Source: Porphyrobacter sp. (GTDB lineage: Bacteria > Pseudomonadota > Alphaproteobacteria > Sphingomonadales > Sphingomonadaceae). From it: a stretch of DNA of 10,394 bases. Every line of letters starts with the position of its first letter. Within the stretch, counting starts at the first letter, position 1. A program made the position numbers and the translations under genes. Positions 1 through 6,422 of this stretch are shown piece after piece. The stretch is from positions 1 through 10,394 of the forward strand of contig JAKFWB010000077.1 of assembly GCA_021732945.1 (NCBI GenBank), written 5' to 3'. The notes beneath the pieces are model-generated. The model was not told where the DNA came from, did not search any database, and was given only the letters and a program-made list of their open reading frames with translations.

Positions 1-1044
1 GACAGAACGGATGGTGCGGAATTCCCCGTGCGGGCCATCGGGATCGCTGACTTCGATGCCCAGCACCTTGGCCTGCTCGGTGCCAAGCACTTCAGCGCTG
101 TCGAGGACGGGGGAATTGGGGACTTCCAATCGCGTCAATTCCGCGGTCCATACGGCGCGCGGGCGGCGCGCGAAGATCGGGGCGAGGAAGGCGACCACAT
201 CTTCGTAATGCGCGATGCGTGCGTCACGGCTAGCGAAGGCGGGAAGCTGAAGCATATCTGGCTGGCCAACGGCGGTCGCAAGGTTCTCCCAGAACTTGGG
301 CGGCGACGACATGTGCAGCGCCAGCCACTTGCCGTCGGCGCATTGGAACACATAGCTCTGCGACACATGCGGGCGGCTATATGGCCCCATCACCTGATCG
401 GCGGAAAGCAGGTGGGTGAAATCATCGAGATTGAAGTGGCACATCGCCTCAAACATTGACGTTTCGACCACCCGGCCCTTGCCCGTTTCGTGCCGCTCAT
501 TCAGCGCAGCAAGGATGCCCAGCGCGGTGTAGAACCCGGTCATGGCGTCGGCAATCGCGGGGCCGACGACGCGGGGATGCTGCGGGTTGACCAGCAGCCG
601 CAGAAAACCGCTGGCGGCCTGCGCCACGGTATCAAATGCGGGGCGATCCCGCTCTGGCCCCTCGCTGCCGAAGCCCGAGATTGAGGCATAGACCAGCGCA
701 GGGTTGATGGCCTGCAGCCGCGCCGCATCGACGTTGAGACGGTCTGCCACGCCGGGGCGGAAGTTCTGGATGAACACGTCAGCGGTCGCGACCAGCTGAT
801 CAAGGGTCGCTAGGTCTTCGGGCTGCTTGGGATCGATGGTGATCGACCGCTTGTTGCGGTTATAGGTCTGGAAATGCGGGGCATAGAGCCCGCCCTTAAA
901 CGATCGGAACGGATCGCCGGTAACCGGTTGTTCGACCTTGATGACATCTGCGCCCAGATCAGCCAGCAGCATCCCGGCGGCAGGGCCAGTGATGAAGGTG
1001 CCCATTTCGAGCACGGTAACGCCTGCGAGAGGTCTTGCAGTCAT
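1..1044 (-). CDS. Family III (CaiB/BaiF) acyl-CoA transferase, C-terminus cut off by window edge
   Basis: This gene probably transfers CoA between carboxylic acids in the cytosol and activates a catabolic substrate. The frame begins with ATG at 1044 (MTARPLAGVTVLEMGT) and stays open for 348 codons to base 1, so only the last few dozen residues are missing compared with the usual 380-400. The N-terminal stretch EMGTFITGPAAGMLLADLGA followed by VIKVEQP is the typical nucleotide-binding start of the family. Asp166, in GPAIADAMTG (codon at 547-549), sits where family III enzymes have the aspartate that forms the acyl-anhydride intermediate (Asp169 in formyl-CoA transferase). The ribosome site (GGGATCAGG) is weak. 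It diverges from the citryl-CoA lyase-like gene across a 91-bp gap holding a tandem palindrome, so the two are probably co-regulated. The substrate cannot be read from the sequence. Confidence 0.9.
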   Translation of the reverse strand, partial: MTARPLAGVTVLEMGTFITGPAAGMLLADLGADVIKVEQPVTGDPFRSFKGGLYAPHFQTYNRNKRSITIDPKQPEDLATLDQLVATADVFIQNFRPGVADRLNVDAARLQAINPALVYASISGFGSEGPERDRPAFDTVAQAASGFLRLLVNPQHPRVVGPAIADAMTGFYTALGILAALNERHETGKGRVVETSMFEAMCHFNLDDFTHLLSADQVMGPYSRPHVSQSYVFQCADGKWLALHMSSPPKFWENLATAVGQPDMLQLPAFASRDARIAHYEDVVAFLAPIFARRPRAVWTAELTRLEVPNSPVLDSAEVLGTEQAKVLGIEVSDPDGPHGEFRTIRSV

Positions 1045-1090
1045 CAGCCTGATCCCATCTTGTATCTTGACATTACAATGATACTATATT

Positions 1091-1124
1091 CTTCGCATAC
1101 CGAAATCAACTTCGAATATCGAAA
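1091..1124. promoter_or_regulatory. Tandem palindromic operator between divergent genes
   Basis: Two 15-bp units, CTTCGCATACCGAAA (1091-1105) and CTTCGAATATCGAAA (1110-1124), differ at only two positions. Each is an inverted repeat TTCG-N5-CGAA, and their centres are 19 bp apart, about two helical turns. They lie 12-45 bp upstream of the start of the plus-strand lyase gene and 47-80 bp upstream of the minus-strand CoA-transferase gene. This layout suits a dimeric regulator binding twice and controlling both directions. The unit loosely resembles 15-bp operators of IclR-type regulators, but no regulator gene lies nearby in the window, so the protein is unknown. Confidence 0.55.
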
Positions 1125-1135
1125 AAGGGAGCTCC

Positions 1136-1921
1136 ATGCGCATCGGCAAACTGGATAACGCCGCCACTTCGATCTGCACTTCGGATGCGACGAGCATCAC
1201 CGTGCGCAGACTGGACCTGTGCTCAGCGGTCATCGGCCATGTCGATTTCACCAGCTATTTCTGGCTGCTGGTGACCGGCGCCATGCCATCGCGACCGCAA
1301 AAGGCTTTGGCCGACGCGGTGCTATGCGCAATTGCCGAACATGGCCTGGTCCCTAGCGTCGTCGCGGCCCGAATGACCTATGCCGCCGCGCCCGAAGCGT
1401 TCCACGGCGCGGTTGCCGCCGGGCTACTCGGGTGCGGCTCGGTGGTGCTTGGAAGCGCTGAGGCCGCTGGCAGGTTCTATGCGGCGGTAGTCGCGCAGGC
1501 AGAGGCCGAGGGCACCGATCCAAACGAAACGGCCACATCAGCCATCCGCGAGTTGCGCAGTCAAAAACAAGCTATCCCAGGCTTTGGCCACCCGCAACAT
1601 TCGGATGGCGATCCACGCGCACACCGGCTGCTCGCTCTCGCCAAAGAGCATGGAATGGAAGGAAGGCATATTGCCATGCTGCGCACCATTGAGGCCGCTC
1701 TGCCTGCAGCCATCGGTCGGTCGCTACCGATCAACGTCAACGGCGCCATTCCGGCCGTCATGCTCGATGCGGGCTTCCCGCTCGCTGCCTTGAAGGGCAT
1801 CTCGCTGCTCGCTCGCACCGCCAGCCTGATCGCGCATCTGCAGGAGGAAACTGAGCGGCCCATCGGCTTCATCATGTCGGGCGCGGCGGCGGAGCGGATC
1901 GGTTTCGAGGCTGAAGAATAG
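1136..1921 (+). CDS. Citryl-CoA lyase-like protein (citrate synthase superfamily)
   Basis: The 261-residue product is a short member of the citrate synthase / citryl-CoA lyase / ATP-citrate lyase C-domain superfamily, which makes or cleaves citryl-CoA-like thioesters. PGFGHPQHSDGDPRA (148-162) is the superfamily's CoA and oxaloacetate-binding loop, with His152 in the catalytic loop. AFHGAVAAGLLGCGSVVLG (88-106) matches the segment around the first catalytic histidine, and LPINVNGAIPAVMLDAGFP (197-215) the third catalytic segment. In that segment the usual catalytic Asp (NVD in citrate synthase and ATP-citrate lyase) is Asn202. At 261 residues it lacks much of the large domain of true citrate synthase (about 430), as in stand-alone citryl-CoA lyases. 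ATG at 1136 follows AGGGAG at a good distance. It is paired divergently with a CoA-transferase, which suggests catabolism of a CoA-activated acid. The true substrate is unknown. Confidence 0.8.
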   Translation: MRIGKLDNAATSICTSDATSITVRRLDLCSAVIGHVDFTSYFWLLVTGAMPSRPQKALADAVLCAIAEHGLVPSVVAARMTYAAAPEAFHGAVAAGLLGCGSVVLGSAEAAGRFYAAVVAQAEAEGTDPNETATSAIRELRSQKQAIPGFGHPQHSDGDPRAHRLLALAKEHGMEGRHIAMLRTIEAALPAAIGRSLPINVNGAIPAVMLDAGFPLAALKGISLLARTASLIAHLQEETERPIGFIMSGAAAERIGFEAEE

Positions 1922-1929
1922 TCAGACCC

Positions 1930-2127
1930 ATGCAATCGAGGGCTCTATCAGAGCAAATGCACCACTGGCGGCGATCGCGCCATAGGGTGAAGTCGCTACA
2001 GAAGTTCGCCTCGGTCCATGCCAACGTCCACAACCACTTCAATCTCGACCGCCACCTCACCGACCGCCAGACCTACAAGACCGCCCGCTCAGCCGCATTG
2101 GCTGAGTGGCAGAACCTCATGGCCTGA
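1930..2127 (+). pseudogene. 3' remnant of an IS6-type transposase gene
   Basis: Only the C-terminal end of a transposase remains. The segment VKSLQKFASVHANVHNHFN, then RHLTDRQTYK and RSAALAEWQ, ending at TGA 2125-2127, resembles the C-terminus of IS6-family DDE transposases of alphaproteobacteria. The upstream part of the frame (1930-1980) matches nothing I recognise, and the DDE catalytic domain is absent. The fragment starts 8 bp after the lyase stop codon, so the insertion or later deletion trimmed right up to the end of that gene. The family call rests on recalled motif similarity. The exact IS is not determined, and no clear terminal inverted repeat is visible. Confidence 0.6.
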
Positions 2128-2281
2128 GCCGTCTCTGGGTAAGGGCCAACTCTGCCAATCGGAGACGGGTTGCGATTAGACTGGCAGCTCCGCCACCACC
2201 CCTAGGTCGCGTTGACATTCAGGATTTCCGTTGGGCTGATTTTCCGATCCAAGCTGCTGGCTGGAATGTAGGTCAGCGTGG

Positions 2282-2467
2282 ATGGATCGACAGGCACTGA
2301 GCGACGACGTGGGTGCGAGGATTGAGCCGCACTTTCCTGGCAAGGCGGGCGATCCGGGGCGCAATTGCGGTGACAGCTGGCTGTTTGTCGAGGCGACACT
2401 GTGGCTGGCCCGGTCAGGCGCGCATTGGCGGGTTTTGCCACGTGCATTTGTTCAGTGGAACATGTGA
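2282..2467 (+). pseudogene. 5' remnant of an IS5-family transposase gene
   Basis: The 61-codon frame MDRQALSDDVGARIEPHFPG, then KAGDPGRNCGDSWLFVEA and LWLARSGAHWRVLPRAFVQWN, is the N-terminal domain of an IS5-family (IS427/IS1031-like) transposase. The normal family continuation after the WN (a TVFKRFRRW-like stretch) is missing: homology breaks at about 2463 and the frame stops at 2465-2467. The upstream flank from about 2205 (GGTCGCGTTGACATTCAGG) looks like the outer end of such an element, so the surviving piece is probably about 2205-2463. Several residues differ from the common family form (for example SDDVGARIEPHF), which suggests an old, decaying copy. It cannot transpose without its DDE domain. 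Confidence 0.7.
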
Positions 2468-2545
2468 CGTGCTCCCCCGATTGTTACCTGACAGATGTAG
2501 AGTCCGGCTCCTTCATGATGGTTGGTTGAGGTGATGGCAACCTGT
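2465..2545. other. Unassigned short segment after the IS5 break, possibly another IS end
   Basis: Directly at the breakpoint of the IS5-like fragment the sequence reads TGACGTGCTCCCCCGATTG. A TGACNTGCTCCCC-like start resembles terminal repeats of some IS3-family elements, but no matching opposite end or transposase lies in the window. The rest of the segment has no gene I can support. It may be a leftover tip of a third element that interrupted the IS5 copy, or ordinary intergenic DNA. Confidence 0.25.
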
Positions 2546-2573
2546 CCCGGCGCATGCTTGGGCCCGCGCCGGG
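2546..2573 (-). terminator. GC-rich hairpin downstream of the acyl-CoA dehydrogenase operon
   Basis: CCCGGCGC (2546-2553) pairs perfectly with GCGCCGGG (2566-2573) around a 12-base loop. It lies 13 bases past the TGA of the minus-strand acyl-CoA dehydrogenase gene, the usual place for a terminator. There is no T-run after the stem in the direction of transcription, so it is at best an incomplete intrinsic terminator or an RNA 3'-end stabilising stem. Confidence 0.4.
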
Positions 2574-2586
2574 ATAACCGATCCGA

Positions 2587-3717
2587 TCACGCCAAGGCGA
2601 CGTGGCGCTTCAGGTGGTGGTCGACATTGCCGAACTCGGCATCGAAAATGGTGAGCCGCTTGAAGAAGTGGCCGATGGCGTATTCGTCGGTCACGCCGTT
2701 GCCACCGTGGATCTGCACCGCTTCCTGCCCGATCAGCCGCGCCGCTTGTCCAACGCCGACCTTCGCCGCCGAGACCGCGCGCTTGCGCTCGACCTCGTCC
2801 GAACTCAGCCGCAAAGTCGCGAGATAGGTCAGCGAGACTGCCTGCTCGTAAGCCGTGTACATATCGACCATGCGGTGCTGGAGCACCTGGAAGCTGCCGA
2901 TGGGCACGCCGAACTGCTTGCGCTGGCGCGAGTACTCCACGGTCATCGCATGGGCGACCTTCATCGCTCCGCAGGCCTCGGCGCAGATCGCGGCGATGGC
3001 TTCGTCGGTAACGAGTTCAATCAGCGCCAGCCCTTCGCCCTCGACGCCGATCAGCGCGTCAGCGGGGATGGCGACGTTCTCGAAATAGACTTCCGACGCG
3101 CGGCGGCCATCGACCGTTTCATAGTCGCGGGTGGTGATGCCGGCGGAATCCTTTGCGATTACAAAGACCGAGACGCCCGCCCGGTCGCGCCGCTCACCGC
3201 CGGTGCGCGCGGTGACGATCAGGTGGCTGGCCCAGGGTGCACCGATGACGACCGCCTTGTGGCCGTTCAGCACCCACCCCGCACCGTCCTTCTTGGCGGT
3301 GGTTTCTAGATCGGCATAGTCAAACCGGCCCTTGGGTTCGGCATAGGCGAAGGCGAAGACGGCGCTGCCCGCCACGATCCCGCCGATATGCTCTTCCTTC
3401 TGCGCGGCCGTTCCGCCATGCTTGAGGAACCCGCCGGCACACACGACTGTGGGCACAAAAGGCTCGATTACCAAGCCCTTACCGAACTCTTCCATGATCA
3501 CCATCGCATCGACCGCACCGCCGCCAAAGCCGCCATCGGCCTCGGAGAAAGGCATGCCGAGGATGCCCAATTCGGCGAGCTGCGCCCACACTTCGGGCCG
3601 CCAGCCTGCCCCGCTGGCGATCGCCTTGCGGCGCGTTTCCCAGTCATATTGCTCACGCACCAGCCGCGAAAGCCCGTCGCGCACCATGCCTTGTTCTTCG
3701 GTGAAGTTGAAATCCAC
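2587..3717 (-). CDS. Acyl-CoA dehydrogenase, small-subunit type
   Basis: This is a flavin enzyme of 376 residues that introduces a 2,3-double bond into an acyl-CoA thioester. It starts with GTG at 3717 after GGGAGAG at 5 bases. The N-terminal helical domain (MDFNFTEEQGMVRDGLSRLV) is followed by the middle beta domain with FAYAEP (124-128) and the C-terminal helical domain with YSRQRKQFGVPIGSFQ (262-277) and QIHGGNGVTDEYAIGHFFKR (335-354). The C-terminus resembles the small subunit of pimeloyl-CoA-type dehydrogenases. Glu239 (VTDEA) lies near where isovaleryl-CoA dehydrogenase has its catalytic Glu254. There is no glutamate at the MCAD-type C-terminal position. The gene follows the larger dehydrogenase gene after 24 bp. 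Such adjacent pairs often form heterotetramers, as described for steroid side-chain and pimeloyl-CoA dehydrogenases. The substrate is not determined. Confidence 0.9.
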   Translation of the reverse strand: MDFNFTEEQGMVRDGLSRLVREQYDWETRRKAIASGAGWRPEVWAQLAELGILGMPFSEADGGFGGGAVDAMVIMEEFGKGLVIEPFVPTVVCAGGFLKHGGTAAQKEEHIGGIVAGSAVFAFAYAEPKGRFDYADLETTAKKDGAGWVLNGHKAVVIGAPWASHLIVTARTGGERRDRAGVSVFVIAKDSAGITTRDYETVDGRRASEVYFENVAIPADALIGVEGEGLALIELVTDEAIAAICAEACGAMKVAHAMTVEYSRQRKQFGVPIGSFQVLQHRMVDMYTAYEQAVSLTYLATLRLSSDEVERKRAVSAAKVGVGQAARLIGQEAVQIHGGNGVTDEYAIGHFFKRLTIFDAEFGNVDHHLKRHVALA

Positions 3718-3741
3718 GAATTCTCTCCCGTCTTCAGCCGT

Positions 3742-4938
3742 TTACAGGCCGAGGATCATCTTGGTGATGATGTTGCGCTGAATTTCGTTCGATCCGCCAT
3801 AAATCGAGGTCTTGCGCATGTTGAAATAGGTCGCCGCGGCGTGTTGGGCATAGTCGGGGCCGACGGGGTGCTAGTTGGAGCCATTATCGTTCGAAATTCC
3901 GCCGTGGTAGGGCGCGCCATAGGTGCCGACCGCTTCCAGCGTCAGTTCGGTCAGGCGCTGCTGGATTTCGGTGCCCTTGATCTTGAGGATCGAACTTTCC
4001 GGCCCCGGCCCCTTGCCCGCCTGCTCACCGGCCAGCGTGCGCAACTCGGTGATTTCGAGCGCGGCGAGATCGATTTCGAGTTGGCTCACCTTGCGGGCGA
4101 AATCGAAATCCTTGATCAACGGCGCGCCGTCATAGCTCTCGTTCGCGGCGATTTCGCGCAGCTTTTCAACGCCCCGCTTCGACCGCGCCACACCCGCAAT
4201 GCCAGAGCGTTCGTGGGCGAGCAGGAACTTGGCATAGGTCCAGCCCTTGTTCTCCTGGCCCACGAGGTTCTCGACCGGCACGCGCACGTCGGTGAGCCAG
4301 GTCTCGTTGACCTCGTAGCCGCCATCCAAGAGCTTGATCGGCTTCACTTCCACCCCCGGCGATGTCATGTCGACTAAGATGAAGCTGATGCCTTCCTGCG
4401 CCTTGGCGGTGGGATCGGTGCGGCACAGGAAGAAGCCCCAATCGGCGTGCTGGGCGAGCGTCGTCCAGGTCTTCTGGCCGTTGATGATGTAGTGATCGCC
4501 GTCACGCACCGCGGTGGTCTTGAGGCTGGCGAGGTCGGACCCTGCGCCGGGCTCCGAATAGCCCTGACACCACCACACTTCGCCGCTGACGATACCGGGC
4601 AGGTGGCGCGCCTTTTGTTCGGCATTGCCAAAGGTATAGATCACCGGGCCGACCATCGACACGCCGAAGGGCAGCGGCATGACAGTGCTGGCGCGGGCGT
4701 TTTCTTCCGACCAGATGTAGCGCTGCGTCGGGGTCCAGCCAGTGCCGCCATATTCGGTCGGCCAAGCCGCGACCGACCAGCCCTTCTTGCCGAGGATCTT
4801 GTGCCAGGCGAGAAAGTCCTCGCGGCTCATGTCTTCGCGCATCCCGAAATCGGCCAGATGCTTGGGATAGTTTTCGGCAATGAAGGCGCGGACTTCGTCG
4901 CGGAAGGCCTGTTCTTCGGGGGTGAATTCGAGGTTCAT
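3742..4938 (-). pseudogene. Acyl-CoA dehydrogenase, large-subunit type, interrupted by an in-frame amber codon
   Basis: ATG at 4938 follows GGAGAG. The first 355 codons encode a standard acyl-CoA dehydrogenase: EEQAFRDEVRAFIAENYP at the N-terminus, EYGGTGWTP (62-70), the flavin/substrate loop GYSEPGAGSDLASLKTTA (126-143), INGQKTWTT (152-160), and AHERSGIA (241-248), whose Glu243 aligns with the IVD/LCAD-type catalytic glutamate. Codon 356 is TAG (3871-3873). The same frame then continues with HPVGPDYAQ, YFNMRKTSIYGGSNEIQRN and ends ITKMILGL with TAA at 3742-3744, the expected family C-terminus. Full length would be 398 residues, normal for the family. As written, translation stops 43 codons early and removes the last helix of the C-terminal domain. 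It could be a recent nonsense mutation, a sequencing error or suppression. A product ending at 3871 would be 355 residues. Confidence 0.85.
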
Positions 4939-5050
4939 GGGATGATCTCTCCGCCTGTGGTGTTCTGCTTTGCGATACGTCTTGTCACGCCCGGCGGACT
5001 CGGAAAAGAGGCAAATGCAGCGCCAATTTGGAAAGCCGCCGCGCAGTAGG

Positions 5051-5074
5051 GGAATGTTTCACGTGAAACATTCC
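5051..5074. other. parS: parS centromere-like site (ParB-binding palindrome)
   Basis: Bases 5055-5070 read TGTTTCACGTGAAACA, identical to the canonical bacterial parS consensus. The symmetry extends without mismatch to 24 bp (5051-5074, from GGAAT to ATTCC). It lies in the 274-bp non-coding gap between the acyl-CoA dehydrogenase operon and the monooxygenase gene. ParB dimers load at such sites as CTP-dependent clamps, and with ParA they segregate the replicon. Chromosomal parS sites cluster near the origin, so the window probably lies in an origin-proximal region or on a large replicon that uses the chromosomal ParB type. No parA or parB gene is in the window. Confidence 0.85.
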
Positions 5075-5100
5075 TCAGAGCCATTCTACCAGCGTTCAAA

Positions 5101-5136
5101 CCGGGTTTAACTGGCCCAAAAGGGCGTCAAACCCGG
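5101..5136 (-). terminator. Two-tier hairpin downstream of the monooxygenase gene
   Basis: CCGGGTTT (5101-5108) pairs perfectly with AAACCCGG (5129-5136). Inside, GCCC (5114-5117) pairs with GGGC (5122-5125) around an AAAA loop. It lies 77 bases beyond the stop codon of the minus-strand monooxygenase gene and just before the parS site in that direction. Only a short TTT follows the stem, so it may be a weak intrinsic terminator that keeps operon transcription from running across parS. Confidence 0.45.
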
Positions 5137-5212
5137 AGCAGATTCGCGCAAAGGGGGTCACTATGGCTGACCGACATTTTTGGCAGGGCGGGGATTGAAT
5201 CGATTGCCGGTC

Positions 5213-6298
5213 TCACATCTCCAGCGGACCGTGCTGAATATGCGGCAACACATGACGAGCGAACAGGTCGGCCTCTTGCGCATGGGGATAACCTGACAGA
5301 ATGAAGGCCTCGATCCCCTCCGCCTGATAGGCGCGCAGCTTGGCAAGCACCTGATCGGGCGTGCCGACGATCGCCGCCCCGCAGCCGGACCGTGCACGGC
5401 CAATGCCGGTCCACAGGTTTTCCTCGACGAAACCGTCGCCATCGGCGCCGCCGCGCAGCTCCTGCTGGCGCTGAACACCGTAGTTCTTGGCATCAAGGCT
5501 TTTCTCGCGGATCGCGCGGCCCGCTTCGTCATCGAGCTTGGACAGCAGCCGGTCGGCATAGTGGCGCGCCTCGTCCTCGGTCTCGCGCACGATCACGTGG
5601 GCGCGGTAGCCGAACTTGAGCGTGCGGCCATAGTTGGCAGCGCGCGCTTTCAGGTCGGCGATATTCTCGCGCACCTTGTCCATCGTGTCGGGCCACATCA
5701 GATAGACATCCGCCGCCTCGGCCGCACATTCGCGCGCTTCGTGGCTGAGGCCGCCGAAATAGAACGGCGGGCATTTGCCATTGAGGGTGGTGATGCGCGG
5801 CGGATCGAGCTTGAGCTGGTAGAACTCGCCGTCGAAATCGAGATGCTCGCCGTTCAGCAGCGTCTTGACGATTGTCATGATCTCGGTGCCGCGGCGGTAG
5901 CGGGGTGCGCTCTCGATCTTCTCGCCCGGCATGTCGGAAGAGATGATGTTGACGTTCAATCGCCCGCCGGTGCCGTTCGCATTGGGGCCAAGGATGCGGT
6001 CGAGTGTCGCAATCCGGCGTGCCAGCTGCGGCGGCCAGTCCTCGCCCATGCGGGTCGCCCACAGCAGCTTGATGCGCTTGACCTGCGTGGCGACGGCGGC
6101 GGCGAAGATCGTGGTGTCCACGCCCAGCTGATAGCCCGAGGGCAGCAGGATATTGTCAAACCCGCCCTCTTCGGCGCGCAACACGATGTTGCGACAATGC
6201 TCCCAGCTCGATTGCAGATAGGGATCGGGGACGCCGAGGAATTCATAATCATCGTCGCACAGCGCGGAGAACCACGCGATTTCGCATTGTTGGGTCAT
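5213..6298 (-). CDS. smoC: SsuD-like FMNH2-dependent monooxygenase, probable sulfoquinovose monooxygenase
   Basis: The 361-residue protein belongs to the bacterial luciferase-like (LLM) fold and closely resembles alkanesulfonate monooxygenase SsuD, which cleaves C-S bonds with FMNH2 and O2 to release sulfite. Residues matching the SsuD active site occur with a constant +6 offset: Arg232 and His234 in FGYRAHVIVRETEDEA (SsuD Arg226/His228), Arg303 (Arg297) and Tyr337 in SGYPH (Tyr331). The SsuD Cys54 region is LLPSGYQLG here, without Cys. No signal peptide is seen, so it is cytosolic. ATG at 6298 follows GAGGAAAG at 7 bases. Because it lies downstream of a sulfoquinovosidase and an AKR, I infer that it oxidises sulfoquinovose to 6-dehydroglucose plus sulfite, as in the sulfo-SMO pathway. 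It would need a separate flavin reductase, which is not in the window. The family is sure. The substrate is inferred from context and could be another sulfonate. Confidence 0.85.
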   Translation of the reverse strand: MTQQCEIAWFSALCDDDYEFLGVPDPYLQSSWEHCRNIVLRAEEGGFDNILLPSGYQLGVDTTIFAAAVATQVKRIKLLWATRMGEDWPPQLARRIATLDRILGPNANGTGGRLNVNIISSDMPGEKIESAPRYRRGTEIMTIVKTLLNGEHLDFDGEFYQLKLDPPRITTLNGKCPPFYFGGLSHEARECAAEAADVYLMWPDTMDKVRENIADLKARAANYGRTLKFGYRAHVIVRETEDEARHYADRLLSKLDDEAGRAIREKSLDAKNYGVQRQQELRGGADGDGFVEENLWTGIGRARSGCGAAIVGTPDQVLAKLRAYQAEGIEAFILSGYPHAQEADLFARHVLPHIQHGPLEM

Positions 6299-6322
6299 AG
6301 ATTTCTTTCCTCAACCACAAAC

Positions 6323-6412
6323 CCGTTCACCCTGAGCTTGTCGAAGGGTCGTCCTTTTCTTCGCAGGGTGCAGGAAGGAAGAACGAGGCTTCGGCAAGCT
6401 CAGCCCGAACGG
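6323..6412. repeat. Imperfect inverted repeat between AKR and monooxygenase genes
   Basis: The left arm, 6323-6346 (CCGTTC, then CTGAGCTTG, then TCGAAG), and the right arm, 6389-6412 (CTTCGGCAAGCTCAG, then CGAACGG), are inverted copies matching at 20 of 24 positions. The bases inside the arms (CGTCCTTTTCTTC near 6350 and GAAGGAAGAACG near 6374-6385) also nearly pair, giving one long stem. This resembles a dispersed intergenic repeat built on GAGCTTGTCGAAGG that I know from sphingomonad genomes. It occupies most of the 124-bp gap, so in the operon transcript it forms a strong hairpin before the monooxygenase ribosome site. It may act as a terminator, an RNA-processing site or an expression modulator. 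Confidence 0.7.
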
Positions 6413-6422
6413 AGATTAAATC

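Noticed and set aside
28..459. Plus-strand frame at the left edge
   Set aside because: It is antisense to the CoA-transferase frame, whose protein motifs and catalytic Asp are clear.
1067..1090. TTGACA followed by TATATT as a sigma-70 promoter for the lyase gene
   Set aside because: The spacing between the boxes is only 12 bases, too short for a normal promoter, so I did not list it.
3388..4377. Plus-strand open frame spanning both dehydrogenase genes
   Set aside because: It is antisense to two clear acyl-CoA dehydrogenases and crosses their intergenic gap. There is no domain signal.
5163..5198. Tiny plus-strand frame after AGGGGG (MADRHFWQGGD)
   Set aside because: It has only 11 codons in a non-coding gap, with no further support.
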